A stretch of 64,000 nt of DNA from Curtobacterium sp. VKM Ac-1395 (GTDB taxonomy: Bacteria; Actinomycetota; Actinomycetes; Actinomycetales; Microbacteriaceae). The stretch is taken from NCBI RefSeq assembly GCF_015350975.1, contig NZ_JADKRX010000003.1:479278-543277 (forward strand). Reading direction: 5' to 3'. Both the position numbers and the translations under genes were made by a program. Positions 8,357 to 16,909 of the stretch are shown in pieces (the stretch's first letter is position 1; every line of letters starts with the position of its first letter). The notes below the pieces were generated by a model. It had not been told where the DNA came from and did not search any database. It saw nothing but the letters and a program-made list of their open reading frames with translations.

Positions 8357-9142
8357 TCACACCCGCCCGAGGAACGGGTCGACGACCGTCCACGTCGCCT
8401 CGGGCGCCTCGAGGTGCGGCAGGTGCCCGGCAGCCGGGACCTCGGCGAACTCGGCTCCCGGGACGGCAGCGGCGACGGCGCGCGCGTACGCGGGCGTGAC
8501 CACGCGGTCACTCGCCCCCGAGACCACGAGGGTCGGCACCCGGACGCCGCCGAGCCGACCGAGCAGCGTCGGGTCGCTCATCCCCCGACCGGCGACGACC
8601 GCCATCGTGGCGCCGTTCGACCGCTGCACGGCGCGCTGCTCGTTCGTCAGGCTGGCGGGGTCCATGTACCCACGCGAGGGGTCGTGCCAGGCGACCTCGG
8701 CGAGTCCGCGGGCGTCGAGCGCGAAGAAGTCGGCGATCGGCGCACCCTCGACGACCGCCCCGACGCCGTCGATGTCGACCACGGCGCCGACCACGCCCGC
8801 GTACCGGTCGTCAGCGGCGGCCTGCACCGCCATCTCGAGCGCGACCCAGCCACCGATCGAGGACCCGACCAGCACCGCGTCCTGCACGCCGTCGGCGAGG
8901 AGCCGGTCGAGGTAGGCCGTGGCGAGGGCGGCGACGGAGTCGATGTCCGTTGGCCGGGAGGTGCCGTCCCAGCCCGGGTGGGTCGGCGCGAGCACGTGGA
9001 ACGCCGGCGCGAGGTGCCCGACGATCGGCGCGACGGTCTGCGGGCCACCACCACCGTGCAGCACGAGTGCGACGCGGGCGGTGGGCTCGCCGGCCTGGAG
9101 GACCCGCAGGTCGTCGGGGAGGGAGATGGTCATGGTGGTCAT
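8357..9142 (-). CDS. Alpha/beta-hydrolase
   Basis: A 261-residue alpha/beta-hydrolase. The oxyanion-hole motif HGGGG follows the third strand near residue 29, the nucleophile elbow is GSSIGG (Ser about residue 94), the acid is likely the Asp of SGASDRV, and the catalytic His is in AGHLPHLE near the C-terminus. All three triad members are therefore present. It is divergent from a MarR gene with a shared inverted repeat between them, and converges on the preceding MarR gene with only 6 bases between the stops. The substrate is unknown; esterase or C-C hydrolase activity would fit. Confidence 0.85.
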   Translation of the reverse strand: MTTMTISLPDDLRVLQAGEPTARVALVLHGGGGPQTVAPIVGHLAPAFHVLAPTHPGWDGTSRPTDIDSVAALATAYLDRLLADGVQDAVLVGSSIGGWVALEMAVQAAADDRYAGVVGAVVDIDGVGAVVEGAPIADFFALDARGLAEVAWHDPSRGYMDPASLTNEQRAVQRSNGATMAVVAGRGMSDPTLLGRLGGVRVPTLVVSGASDRVVTPAYARAVAAAVPGAEFAEVPAAGHLPHLEAPEATWTVVDPFLGRV

Positions 9143-9145
9143 CCT

Positions 9146-9177
9146 GTCTCAACATGTTTATGTACTGGTGTTGATAC
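9146..9177. promoter_or_regulatory. Putative MarR operator (TCAACA...TGTTGA)
   Basis: An inverted repeat with arms GTCTCAACA and TGTTGATAC separated by 14 bases lies in the 44-base gap between the divergent hydrolase and MarR genes. The arms differ at one position each. It overlaps where both promoters must be. Confidence 0.5.
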
Positions 9178-9186
9178 GGTAGCACC

Positions 9187-9600
9187 GTGATGACGGACCT
9201 GGAGACACTCGGCCAGCTGGTGAAGCGGGCGCAGTACCGCAACCACCGGACGATGGACGCTGCCCTGCGCGACGTGGGGGTGTCGCTCGTGCAGTGGGAC
9301 GCCCTGCGTGCCGTCGACCGGACGCCGTCCGCCTCCGGTCACGACCTGGCCGTGGCGACCTTCCAGAGCGACCAGGCCTTCGGCACGCTCGCCACCCGGC
9401 TGGTCGACCGCGGGCTCGTCACGCGCACGGCCGGTCGTGGTCGACGCATCGAGCACACCCTCACGGACGAGGGCCGCGCGGCGCTCGCGGGTGGCCAAGC
9501 GGTGGCGGTGGAGGTGCTCGACGAGCTGTTCGCACCGCTGTCGGAAGGCGACCGCTCGTCCCTCTCCCGCCTCCTCGAGACCCTCACAGCAAACAGCTGA
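9187..9600 (+). CDS. MarR-family regulator
   Basis: A 137-residue winged-helix protein of the MarR family. The sequence QWDALRAVDRTPSASGHDLA leads into the DNA-binding helices, and the wing contains AGRGRRIEH. Two start codons are adjacent, GTG at 9187 and ATG at 9190, and either gives the same protein less one residue. It is divergent from the alpha/beta-hydrolase gene, which it probably regulates together with itself through the inverted repeat at 9146-9177. Confidence 0.87.
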   Translation: MMTDLETLGQLVKRAQYRNHRTMDAALRDVGVSLVQWDALRAVDRTPSASGHDLAVATFQSDQAFGTLATRLVDRGLVTRTAGRGRRIEHTLTDEGRAALAGGQAVAVEVLDELFAPLSEGDRSSLSRLLETLTANS

Positions 9601-9844
9601 CACACCCGGCGCCATCCGGAGTTCAGACGCCGGTTCCCGTGATCACCCCCCGAACGGGGCACAGATGATGCATGATGTCCGGGGACGCGTCACCGAACCA
9701 CCGTGCACCACCCAGCACTCCGAGCGCGTCCCACCAACCCCAACCCGCGCCGAGCCCATTCAGGGAGCCCGACATCTCCATGCCAAGCACGTGCACGCCC
9801 AAGCGCGGCACATCCCCCATGACCCTCACTGAACGGAAGACCCG

Positions 9845-10648
9845 ATGAACCGTCGACACCGCGGCCTCCTCGTCGCCATCACCGCTGGCGCCCTCGTCTT
9901 CGGCGCCCCCACGGCCGCCTCTGCCGCAACCACGAGCGGCTGGTGGTGGGGCGGACACGGCCGCTGGCAGCCGCCGGTGACCGCACCCACCCCGACGCCC
10001 GCGCCGGCCCCGGTCGCCGACACCGACTCCTCCGCGCCGGCTGCCTCGTTCGTCGAGGACTTCAACGACTACGCCGCCACCGGCCTGGTCGCCCAGACCT
10101 ACAAGCAGGCCTGGCAGCCCTACCCGGACGGCACCTCGGGCATCTACGCCCCGAGCAAGACCGTCTCGGTGCACGACGGCGTCATGGACGTCCAGCTCGG
10201 CGGCGCCGGCACGGCCGGCACGTTCGGCACCTTCGCCAAGGCGTGGGGCCACGTCGGCGGCTCGTTCTCCGTGCGCGCCAAGGCGACGGGCGGCGACGGC
10301 AACGGCGCGGCCTTCATGCTGTGGCCGACCTCCGGCATCTGGTCCGACGGGGAGATCGACTTCCCCGAGGGCAACTTCGACGAGAGCCCGTCCGCGTACC
10401 ACCACTCCATGACCCCGGGTCAGGAGTCGAACCGCGTCCAGCTCGGCACGGGCGTCTCGTGGCGTGACTGGCACACCTACAAGATCGACTGGGTCCCCGG
10501 CAAGTCCGTCACGTACAGCGTCGACGGCCGCGTCCTGGACACCATCACGCACGACGTGCCGTGGACCCCGCACCGCTTCATGTTCCAGACGGGCAACTGG
10601 GGCGACTCGGGCAACCTGCTCATCGACTGGGTCTCCACCACCGAGTGA
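9845..10648 (+). CDS. Secreted GH16-family glycoside hydrolase
   Basis: A 267-residue exported enzyme. A Sec signal peptide covers about residues 1-27 (Arg-rich start, hydrophobic core, ASA cleavage). A Trp/Gly segment and a Pro/Thr linker follow (to about 65), then one beta-jelly-roll domain. The GH16 active-site signature reads EIDFPE at residues 170-175, with Glu170 as nucleophile, Asp172 as helper and Glu175 as acid/base. Trp residues that line the sugar cleft are present. Family members cut beta-1,3/1,4-glucans or other beta-linked polymers; which one is not clear. It stands alone and ends at a strong hairpin shared with the convergent MarR gene. Confidence 0.85.
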   Translation: MNRRHRGLLVAITAGALVFGAPTAASAATTSGWWWGGHGRWQPPVTAPTPTPAPAPVADTDSSAPAASFVEDFNDYAATGLVAQTYKQAWQPYPDGTSGIYAPSKTVSVHDGVMDVQLGGAGTAGTFGTFAKAWGHVGGSFSVRAKATGGDGNGAAFMLWPTSGIWSDGEIDFPEGNFDESPSAYHHSMTPGQESNRVQLGTGVSWRDWHTYKIDWVPGKSVTYSVDGRVLDTITHDVPWTPHRFMFQTGNWGDSGNLLIDWVSTTE

Positions 10649-10708
10649 CCGGCTCCGGACCGGGCTGATCCCCGGTCCGGACCACACTCCAGCCCCACCA
10701 CGGGGCAG

Positions 10709-10746
10709 ACGGGAGGCACGGTGCCAGCTGGCACCGTGCCTCCCGT
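10709..10746. terminator. Bidirectional terminator-like hairpin (ACGGGAGGC family, copy 1)
   Basis: A perfect 38-bp palindrome with 19-base arms that begin ACGGGAGGCACGGTGCC lies between the convergent GH16 and MarR genes. It is one of nine related hairpins in this window, all at gene ends. Confidence 0.8.
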
Positions 10747-10752
10747 TCGTCG

Positions 10753-11238
10753 TCAGTCGCGCCCCGTCTCCGTGGGCGCGTCCCGGGGACCCGGACCGGA
10801 CCGGAGCGCGCGCACCATGCTGCGGAGCAGCCGGAGGGCCTCGGCACGGTCGTCCGCCGTCAGGCCGTCGAGCATCCGGACCTCGACGGAGCGGACCGCA
10901 GCGGTCGCGGCGGCCAGGCGTGTCCTGCCGACGTCCGTGAGGCGCGTGGGCAGGGCCTTGCCGACGGGCGCCTCGGCGGCACGCGTCACGGAACCGTCCC
11001 GCTCGAGGGCCTGCAGCAGCACGTTCATCGACTGCCGGGTCACGAAGGCACCGCGGGCCAGCTCGGAGTTCGACAGACCGGGGCGCTGCGCGAGGAGCTC
11101 GAGGCACGAGTAGTGCGTGATGGTCATGCCGAGCGGTCGGAGCACGGCCTCCATCGCGGTGCGGAGGGCGCTGGCCGCCTCCTTCAGCAGGTACCCGAGT
11201 GAGGTGTCGAGGTCGATCCCGTCGGCGTCTTGACTCAT
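10753..11238 (-). CDS. MarR-family regulator
   Basis: A 161-residue MarR protein. The winged helix contains LSNSELARGAFVTRQSMNVL at about residues 55-74, and the C-terminal helices are Leu/Arg-rich. I set the start at ATG 11238 (MSQDADGID), giving a normal family length; the open frame extends upstream through the VOC gene on the other strand. The start codon itself overlaps a TGTCAG-4-CTGACA palindrome, with a second copy 28 bases upstream, so tight autorepression is likely. The divergent VOC protein gene is the probable target. Confidence 0.88.
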   Translation of the reverse strand: MSQDADGIDLDTSLGYLLKEAASALRTAMEAVLRPLGMTITHYSCLELLAQRPGLSNSELARGAFVTRQSMNVLLQALERDGSVTRAAEAPVGKALPTRLTDVGRTRLAAATAAVRSVEVRMLDGLTADDRAEALRLLRSMVRALRSGPGPRDAPTETGRD

Positions 11239-11253
11239 GTCAGGATTCTGACA
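11238..11253. promoter_or_regulatory. Putative MarR operator overlapping the marR start codon
   Basis: TGTCAGGATTCTGACA is a perfect palindrome with a 4-base centre. Its first base is the A of the marR ATG on the minus strand, so bound protein would block transcription of marR at its very start. An equal site lies at 11266. Confidence 0.7.
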
Positions 11254-11265
11254 TAGGTTGCTCCG

Positions 11266-11281
11266 TGTCAGAAGACTGACA
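11266..11281. promoter_or_regulatory. Putative MarR operator, second copy
   Basis: TGTCAGAAGACTGACA repeats the TGTCAG-4-CTGACA pattern 28 bases from the first copy and 18 bases upstream of the VOC gene start. The pair covers almost the whole 60-base gap between the divergent genes. Confidence 0.7.
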
Positions 11282-11298
11282 CACAACGAAGGAGCACC

Positions 11299-11667
11299 AT
11301 GCCCGTCACCGGCCCCGACTTCATCTCCCTGCAGGTCCGCGACCTCGACGCCTCCCAGGCGTTCTACGAGCAGCACCTCGGCCTGGTCCGCTCACCAGCC
11401 GGGCCGCCGCACGCCGTCGTGTTCACCACGACGCCGATCGCCTTCGCGCTGCGCGACGTCGTGCCGGGCACCGACCTCGACGCCGTCGCACAGCCGGGCA
11501 TCGGGGCCGCACTCTGGCTCCACGCGACCGACGTGCAGGACATCCACGACGCCCTGGTGGCGGACGGACGGACCATCGTCAGCGCCCCGGTCGACGGCCC
11601 CTTCGGCCGGACCTTCACCTTCGCGGACCCCGACGGCTACCACGTCACACTCCACGACCGCGCCTGA
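11299..11667 (+). CDS. VOC-superfamily (glyoxalase/dioxygenase-fold) protein
   Basis: A 122-residue protein with the two beta-alpha-beta-beta-beta units of the vicinal-oxygen-chelate fold. The start (DFISLQVRDLDASQAFYEQHLGL) and the end (FADPDGYHVTLHD) are the two typical strand-helix signatures of this superfamily. A Glu/His metal site is only partly evident, so it may bind a ligand without being an enzyme, as in bleomycin-type resistance proteins. An AAGGAG ribosome binding site precedes the ATG. It is divergent from, and probably repressed by, the MarR gene through two identical palindromes. Confidence 0.85.
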   Translation: MPVTGPDFISLQVRDLDASQAFYEQHLGLVRSPAGPPHAVVFTTTPIAFALRDVVPGTDLDAVAQPGIGAALWLHATDVQDIHDALVADGRTIVSAPVDGPFGRTFTFADPDGYHVTLHDRA

Positions 11668-11787
11668 CCCGGCGGAGCCGTCGCGCGTCGCGGCCCGAGG
11701 CCGATCCGGCTGTGACCTCGGGATTGTCCGATTCCGGAAGCCGCGTGTCCCCTTGCAGGACGGCTCGGTTCCGGTGAGGATCGACCC

Positions 11788-12738
11788 GTGGCAGAACTCC
11801 TGCGTCGGACCCGGCGCGAGACCCGCACCCGGGACCGACGGGTCGCAGCGGCGACCGTGATGCGCGACGACGTGACCCACGGCCTGCTGGTCGAGGGGCG
11901 GGAGTCGTCGTTCTCCTTCGAGGACCGCACCCGCGGGACGCACCTGCTGTCGCTGGGGTCGTGCAGCTGCTCCGGCGTGGTCTCGGGCGAGATCGCCCCG
12001 GACAACGCGATGACGCTGATCTGGCTGAAGTCCGGCCGCGGGCACCTCGACGGCGACCTGATGACGATCGGGCGCCCGACGCTGCTCCGCACCGCCGCGC
12101 AGCCGTTCCGGTGGGAGTCGTTCCACAAGGACGTCATGCGCATCGACCGCGCCACGGTCGAGGCCGTCGCGGCCGAGCGCGGCGACTGGGAACCCGGTCC
12201 GCTGGTGTTCCAGCCCCGCCACGTACCGGAGGGCCCCGCCCTCGCTGCCTGGTGGCTGATGGTCCGGACCGTCGCCGCCGAGGTCCTGAACGGCCCGGAC
12301 GAGGTCTCACTCGAGCGCGAACAGGAGCTCACGCGGTTCGCCGCGGCCGGCCTCCTGACGGCGATCCCGCACTGGCCCGTCGGGCAGGACGAACCGCCGC
12401 GGACCGCCGCCAGCGCGCGGTTCGCCCGCGCCGAGACCTTCCTGCTCGAGAACGCCACCGAGCAGATCACCGTGGCCGACGTCGCCGCCGCTGCGGGCCT
12501 GAGCGTGCGGGGGCTGCAGGACACGTTCCAGCGGCACCACGGCATCGCCCCGCTGACGTACCTGCGCGGGATCCGTCTGCTCCTGGCGCGCGAGCACCTG
12601 CAGACGACCCCGACGGCGAGCGTCGCCGAGGTCGCGCGGGCCGCGGGCTTCGCGCACCTCGGCCGGTTCGCCGCGGCCTACCGCGCGGAGTTCGGCGAGC
12701 TCCCCCGGCAGACCCGGCAGGCGGCGCAGGAGGCCTGA
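11788..12738 (+). CDS. AraC-family transcriptional regulator
   Basis: A 316-residue regulator with a C-terminal AraC DNA-binding domain of two helix-turn-helices (about residues 215-312; ITVADVAAAAGLSVRGLQDT and VAEVARAAGFAHLGRFAAAY). The N-terminal part resembles the AraC_binding_2-like sensor domain. Translation starts at GTG 11788 with GGTGAGGA upstream. It is followed by the Nudix gene on the same strand but with 75 bases between, so co-transcription is uncertain. No target gene is obvious. Confidence 0.88.
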   Translation: MAELLRRTRRETRTRDRRVAAATVMRDDVTHGLLVEGRESSFSFEDRTRGTHLLSLGSCSCSGVVSGEIAPDNAMTLIWLKSGRGHLDGDLMTIGRPTLLRTAAQPFRWESFHKDVMRIDRATVEAVAAERGDWEPGPLVFQPRHVPEGPALAAWWLMVRTVAAEVLNGPDEVSLEREQELTRFAAAGLLTAIPHWPVGQDEPPRTAASARFARAETFLLENATEQITVADVAAAAGLSVRGLQDTFQRHHGIAPLTYLRGIRLLLAREHLQTTPTASVAEVARAAGFAHLGRFAAAYRAEFGELPRQTRQAAQEA

Positions 12739-12813
12739 CCCGTCAGCAGCCGCGTCGTGTACTCCGTGCCCCGATGACGCGCCTGCCCGGTGGTCGGTGC
12801 ATAGGCTGCTGTC

Positions 12814-13524
12814 GTGACGGAGACGAGTCGGGCGACGGACGACGTGACGAGCGCCAGGGCGGAGCTGGCCGCGGTCCTCGACTCCGCCGGCGGTGAGCCG
12901 CTGGTCGCCGGGCTCCCCGCAGCCGTGTCGCCGCGTCAGGCCGCGGTGCTCATCCTGTTCGGGGTGCTCGACGGGGTGCCGAGCGAGCGTGCGGACACCG
13001 CCGTGTCGCGGGACCTCGACGTCCTGCTGCTCTCACGCGCGACGACCCTGCGTGCACACCCCGGCGAGGTCGCCTTCCCCGGCGGCCGTGTGGACCCCGG
13101 CGACCGCGACCCCGTGGCTGCCGCCCTGCGCGAGGCCCGCGAGGAGACCGGCCTGGACCCCTCCGGCGTCGACGTGCTCGGCACGCTGCCGGCCGTCCCG
13201 CTCGCGTTCTCACGGCACCTGGTCTCGCCGGTGCTCGGCTGGTGGCGGGACCCGTCGCCCGTGCGGGTCGTGGACGAGGCCGAGTCGGCGGCGGTCTTCC
13301 GCGCGCCCGTGGCCGACCTGCTCGACCCCGCCAACCGCGGCGTCACGGTGATCCGGCGCGACGGCCAGGAGTGGCGCGGGGCGGCCTTCACGGTGGACAC
13401 CGACGCCGGGACGCACGTGGTGTGGGGCTTCACGGCGTCGCTGCTCGACGCGCTGTTCGACCGCGCCGGGTGGACGGAGCCCTGGGACCGGGAGCGCGAG
13501 GTGCCGCTGCCCGCTGCGCGGTGA
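12814..13524 (+). CDS. CoA pyrophosphatase-type Nudix hydrolase (NudL-like)
   Basis: A 236-residue Nudix protein. The CoA-hydrolase signature (LLLSRATTLRAHPGEVAFPG, about residues 71-90) is directly followed by the Nudix box GRVDPGDRDPVAAALREARE, ending EETGL. The first acidic residue of the box is Asp in place of Glu, which is also the case in NudL. Such enzymes cleave CoA and its thioesters to phosphopantetheine and 3',5'-ADP with Mg or Mn. The start is GTG 12814. It ends about 157 bases before a terminator-like hairpin, and nothing in the neighbourhood ties it to a pathway. Confidence 0.87.
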   Translation: MTETSRATDDVTSARAELAAVLDSAGGEPLVAGLPAAVSPRQAAVLILFGVLDGVPSERADTAVSRDLDVLLLSRATTLRAHPGEVAFPGGRVDPGDRDPVAAALREAREETGLDPSGVDVLGTLPAVPLAFSRHLVSPVLGWWRDPSPVRVVDEAESAAVFRAPVADLLDPANRGVTVIRRDGQEWRGAAFTVDTDAGTHVVWGFTASLLDALFDRAGWTEPWDREREVPLPAAR

Positions 13525-14017
13525 GCGCGGCCGGGCGGCCCGCGCCCGGCCGGCCCACGCCCGGCCCGCCCGCGCCCGGTGGTCGGCCGGCCCGCGCCGA
13601 GACTCGGCCAGGCGGACATCCTGCGGCCTGCGCGGGGCGCGACCTGCCCGCTGAGCCGAGTCTCGGCAGGTGACAGCGCGCCGGACGGGAGGCTCGGCGC
13701 CGGACGTGCGCCGAGCCTCCCGTCCGGTGCGTGATGACCACGCGGCTGCGGGGTCGGGCCCACGGGTGGGCAGAAGCGACATGCTGCGTGCGGATGCGCG
13801 GCGCAGACGGACCCGCGTTGTCGCTCGATGCGATCGCATGGTGCGCGTGGCGACGGACCGGCCGGTCGGCAGCGTCCTCGACGTCAGACGGCAGACGCGA
13901 CAGGCTCCCGACAGATGCGCCACGCAGACGGACCCGCATTGTCGCCCGATGCGCTCGCATGGGCGCAGACGGCCGGACCGTGTCGCTTCCGCAGGCACAC
14001 GCGCACGACGTGCTGGG
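13525..14017. repeat. Gene-free stretch of 493 bases filled with dispersed repeats
   Basis: No supported gene. It holds (i) a CGAGACTCGGCC ... CCGAGTCTCGGC inverted pair (13598-13667) next to GGCGGACATC; (ii) the hairpin at 13681-13727; (iii) a 40-base direct repeat at 13802-13841 and 13923-13962 with about four differences, starting CGCAGACGGACCCGC; and (iv) GAAGCGACA at 13773 and its inverse TGTCGCTTCC at 13981. The same elements recur at 20.5-20.9 kb. Open frames across this region look like repeat read-through and not proteins. Confidence 0.7.
13681..13727. terminator. Terminator-like hairpin (ACGGGAGGC family, copy 2)
   Basis: Arms of 20 bases (CCGGACGGGAGGCTCGGCGC and its complement) with a 7-base loop. 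It lies after the Nudix gene and before the 3' end of the convergent membrane-protein gene, with repeats on both sides. Confidence 0.75.
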
Positions 14018-14665
14018 TCATCCGACCCTGGCCGGGCGGAGCGCGCGGAGCACCCGCGCGAGGACCTGGAGCCTTGCGGCTGCGATGCCCGACGGCCGGC
14101 CGAGCGCACCCCGCGGGGCGAGCACGACGTGCCCTCGGTCGGTCGCGAACCACAGGCCGTAGTCCTCGTCCATGCCGCCGCGCACCCGGTGGGTCGCGAC
14201 GTCGATGCGGCGGATGCGCTCCCACGGCAGGTCGTGGACGGGTCGGTCGTGGTGGGAGGACCAGCCGTGGAGGCCCTCGTCGTCGACGGTCCAGAGCACG
14301 GGTGCCGGGTCGGGGAGTTCGTCGGGCTCCCGGATGACCGGCGCCGTCACCGGCAGGTGGAAGGCCACCGGGGTGCCCGATTGGCGGATCCGCGCCAGGA
14401 CTCGGCGGTCTCGACGGGAGGCCCACCACGCGGCCAGGCCGGCGACGGGGCCGGCGACCAGCAGCGCCGGCGGGACGAGCACGAGGAGCCCGATGCGGCG
14501 GGTGTGCTCCCAGAAGTCCGCGACCCACTCGAGGTGCAGCGCCTCGGCCCAGAGCAGCAGAGCGCCGACGACCGAGAGGGCGAGGAGCCCGAGCACGAGT
14601 CCGCGGACGGGCGGGACCTCACCATCACGGAGGCGGCGTACCCACGGTTCGGCGTTGTCGTCCAC
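14018..14665 (-). CDS. Two-span membrane protein of unknown function
   Basis: A 215-residue protein with two hydrophobic segments near residues 18-38 and 50-75, followed by a soluble C-terminal domain of about 130 residues containing WTVDDEGLHGWSSHHDRPVH and a PH-like pattern of strands. I chose GTG 14665 (VDDNAEPWVRRL) because it starts 4 bases after the stop of the GH1 gene; the open frame continues upstream only as a shadow of that gene. It is the last cistron of the second sugar operon. I do not recognise the family; a bacterial PH-domain-like membrane protein is one possibility. Confidence 0.7.
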   Translation of the reverse strand: MDDNAEPWVRRLRDGEVPPVRGLVLGLLALSVVGALLLWAEALHLEWVADFWEHTRRIGLLVLVPPALLVAGPVAGLAAWWASRRDRRVLARIRQSGTPVAFHLPVTAPVIREPDELPDPAPVLWTVDDEGLHGWSSHHDRPVHDLPWERIRRIDVATHRVRGGMDEDYGLWFATDRGHVVLAPRGALGRPSGIAAARLQVLARVLRALRPARVG

Positions 14666-14669
14666 CTGC

Positions 14670-15995
14670 TCAGCGTGGCACGGTCGCGAGCCCGCGGTAC
14701 GTCTCCGCCGCGCTGGTGACGACCCGGGCGAGGGTGCCGTCCGCCTGCTCCTCCAGGCGGACGAGGCCCATGCGGCGCAGGTACGGGGTCTTGCTCCCGG
14801 TACCCGAACGTTCGGCCACCACATCGTCCGACACGGCGAACTCCTCGACGTTCCTCCCGCCGGAGGCGTAGGACCAGTCGACGAAGTCGAACACCGGCCA
14901 CCACGTCCAGCCACGGACGTCGACCCCGGCGTCCACGAGGGCGCGGACGGCGGCCACGGAGTCGCGGACCCACGCTGACCGGACGGCGTCGGAGCCCTCG
15001 ATCGAGGTCTCGGTGACGACCATCGGCACGCCGTAGCGGGCACCGAAGCGGGTCACGGACTCCACGAGTCCCTCGCTCCAGCGGTCGTAGGCGTGCTGCA
15101 CCGTAGCCGCGGCCCCGTTCACGAGCCGCCGCGGGGAGAGGTCCGGGTAGTAGTTGACGCCGAGCAGGTCGATCGTCACGGCACCGTCGACGAGGTCCGC
15201 GAGCGCAGCAGGATCGGCGCCGCGCGCCACGAGCCACGCGTGCGACGGGTGGGTCTCGACGACACGGCCGAGCACCAGGTCGGTCGGCACCCAACCGAGG
15301 TCCTCGAGCAGTGCGGCCTCGGCGGCGAGCGCCGTGTCGTCGCCGCCCGCCGTGAACAGCGACGACGCCTCGACGTGCACGACGACCACGTCGGGGTTGG
15401 CGGAACGGACGGCCGCGACCGCCTGCTGGAAGCCCGCGGCGATGCCGAGGACCACACGGGTCCACCCCTCCCAGCCGGTGAGCGCCGGCGGCCACACCCC
15501 GCGCAGCCCTGCGAACGACGCCGTCGTGATCGGTTCGTTGAGGGGCGTCACGTGGTCGACGACCCCGGCGTACCGCGCCGCGAAGGCACCGGCGAACGAG
15601 GCGATGGCCGCCGGGTACCCGGGGTCGGCGAACGACTCGGCGAGCCAGCTCGGCGTGCCGTAGTGCACCAGGTCGGCGATCACCGTGATGCCGATCGATG
15701 CGGCGTACGGCAGGCGTTCATCGAGCACCGCCCAGTCGAAGACGCCCGGGGCGACGTGCACCCGCGGCCAGTCGACGCCGTAGCGCAGGGCCGTGGCACC
15801 GAGGGACGCGACGAGGTCGAGGTCGTCACGCCACACGTCGTCGTGGCCGGTCAGCTCGTGCTCGTCGAGGGGCGCCATCGCGAAGTGCTGCGGCGGGTAC
15901 ACACAGGTGTCCTCGATCCCGGCGACGAACGTGAACGTCCCCGGCACGAACACCCGCCCGGCGGTACGGGTGTCCGTGGGGCCGGGCGCGCTCAC
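14670..15995 (-). CDS. GH1-type beta-glycosidase
   Basis: A 441-residue (beta/alpha)8 enzyme without a signal peptide, so cytoplasmic. The acid/base glutamate is in PLNEP (Glu154) and the nucleophile in VVTETS (Glu329), the two hallmark positions of clan GH-A and closest to family 1. Length fits GH1. The GTG start at 15995 overlaps the TGA of the upstream permease (GTGA), so it is translationally coupled to the transporter. It should hydrolyse the imported beta-glucoside, beta-galactoside or similar disaccharide. The sequence around the sites is divergent from textbook GH1, so a neighbouring GH-A family is the alternative. Confidence 0.82.
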   Translation of the reverse strand: MSAPGPTDTRTAGRVFVPGTFTFVAGIEDTCVYPPQHFAMAPLDEHELTGHDDVWRDDLDLVASLGATALRYGVDWPRVHVAPGVFDWAVLDERLPYAASIGITVIADLVHYGTPSWLAESFADPGYPAAIASFAGAFAARYAGVVDHVTPLNEPITTASFAGLRGVWPPALTGWEGWTRVVLGIAAGFQQAVAAVRSANPDVVVVHVEASSLFTAGGDDTALAAEAALLEDLGWVPTDLVLGRVVETHPSHAWLVARGADPAALADLVDGAVTIDLLGVNYYPDLSPRRLVNGAAATVQHAYDRWSEGLVESVTRFGARYGVPMVVTETSIEGSDAVRSAWVRDSVAAVRALVDAGVDVRGWTWWPVFDFVDWSYASGGRNVEEFAVSDDVVAERSGTGSKTPYLRRMGLVRLEEQADGTLARVVTSAAETYRGLATVPR

Positions 15996-16909
15996 TTCAG
16001 CCCCGTCGTGGCGACGCCGGCGACGAAGAACTTCTGCGCGAAGAAGAACCCGAGCGCGATCGGCAGCAGCGAGATCACCGCGCCGGCGAGCAGCACCGCG
16101 TGGTCGGTCACGTGCGCTCCCCCGAACAGCGTCAGCCCGGCCGGCAGCGTGAGCATGTCGTTCGACGTCGTCACGACGAGCGGCCAGAGCAGGTCGTTCC
16201 AGAGCGCCATGCCGTTGAGCACGGCGACCGTCGCGATCGCGGGCTTCGCCAGCGGCAGGATCACCTGCCAGTAGATCCGCCAGTGTCCGGCGCCGTCGAT
16301 GCGTGCGGCCTCGTCGAGCTCGGCGGGGATGTCCACGAAGAACTGCCGGAACAGGAAGATGCCGAACGCGCTGGTCGCTCGCGGGATGATCAGCCCCTGG
16401 TAGGTGTTGAGCCACCCGAGGTGGAACAGCTCCACGAAGACCGGGATGAGCGTCACCTGGAACGGCACCATGAGCGTCGCGATGACGAGCACGAAGGCCA
16501 CGTTCCGCCCGACGAAGCGCATCCGCGCCAGGGCGTAGGCACACATCGAGTCGAACAGCAGTGTCAGCGCCGTCGTGACCACGGTGAACAGGAGCGAGTT
16601 GAGCAGCAGCCGCAGGAACGGGAGCTGCTGCCAGACCCCGACGTAGCCGTGCAGGGTGGCACGCGTCGGGAACAGGCTGGCCGGGTGGCCGAACAGGTCG
16701 GCCTCGGACCGGAACGACCCGCTGACCATCCAGATGAACGGGACGAGCACGAAGACGAGCCCCATGCCGAGGTACACCCACTTCAGCACGGAGCCGGTGC
16801 GCTCGACACCGCTCCGCAGGACCGGGCGCCGGTTGCTGATGCGGGCCGGACGGGAGGTCCGGGTCGGCTCCGGCAGGGACGGTCGCCGCGTGCGCGCCTC
16901 AGTCGACAT
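15992..16909 (-). CDS. CUT1 sugar ABC transporter permease (MalG type)
   Basis: A 305-residue permease with six membrane spans (first about residues 40-60) after an Arg/Pro-rich cytoplasmic tail. The EAA loop reads EAARIDGAGHWRIYW, for contact with the ATPase. It overlaps the MalF-type gene upstream by 11 bases and the GH1 gene downstream by 4, so the cistrons are tightly linked. It is the second of four such systems in the window. The sugar is probably a beta-linked oligosaccharide, judging only from the GH1 neighbour. Confidence 0.9.
   Translation of the reverse strand: MSTEARTRRPSLPEPTRTSRPARISNRRPVLRSGVERTGSVLKWVYLGMGLVFVLVPFIWMVSGSFRSEADLFGHPASLFPTRATLHGYVGVWQQLPFLRLLLNSLLFTVVTTALTLLFDSMCAYALARMRFVGRNVAFVLVIATLMVPFQVTLIPVFVELFHLGWLNTYQGLIIPRATSAFGIFLFRQFFVDIPAELDEAARIDGAGHWRIYWQVILPLAKPAIATVAVLNGMALWNDLLWPLVVTTSNDMLTLPAGLTLFGGAHVTDHAVLLAGAVISLLPIALGFFFAQKFFVAGVATTGLK

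Noticed and set aside
13681-13962. Possible CRISPR-like array from repeated units
   Set aside because: The repeats are few, unequal in length and spacing, are themselves palindromic, and no cas gene is present.
13670-14719. A 349-codon plus-strand frame through the first gene-free gap
   Set aside because: It runs through repeats and then antisense to the membrane-protein gene; codon bias does not match neighbouring genes.
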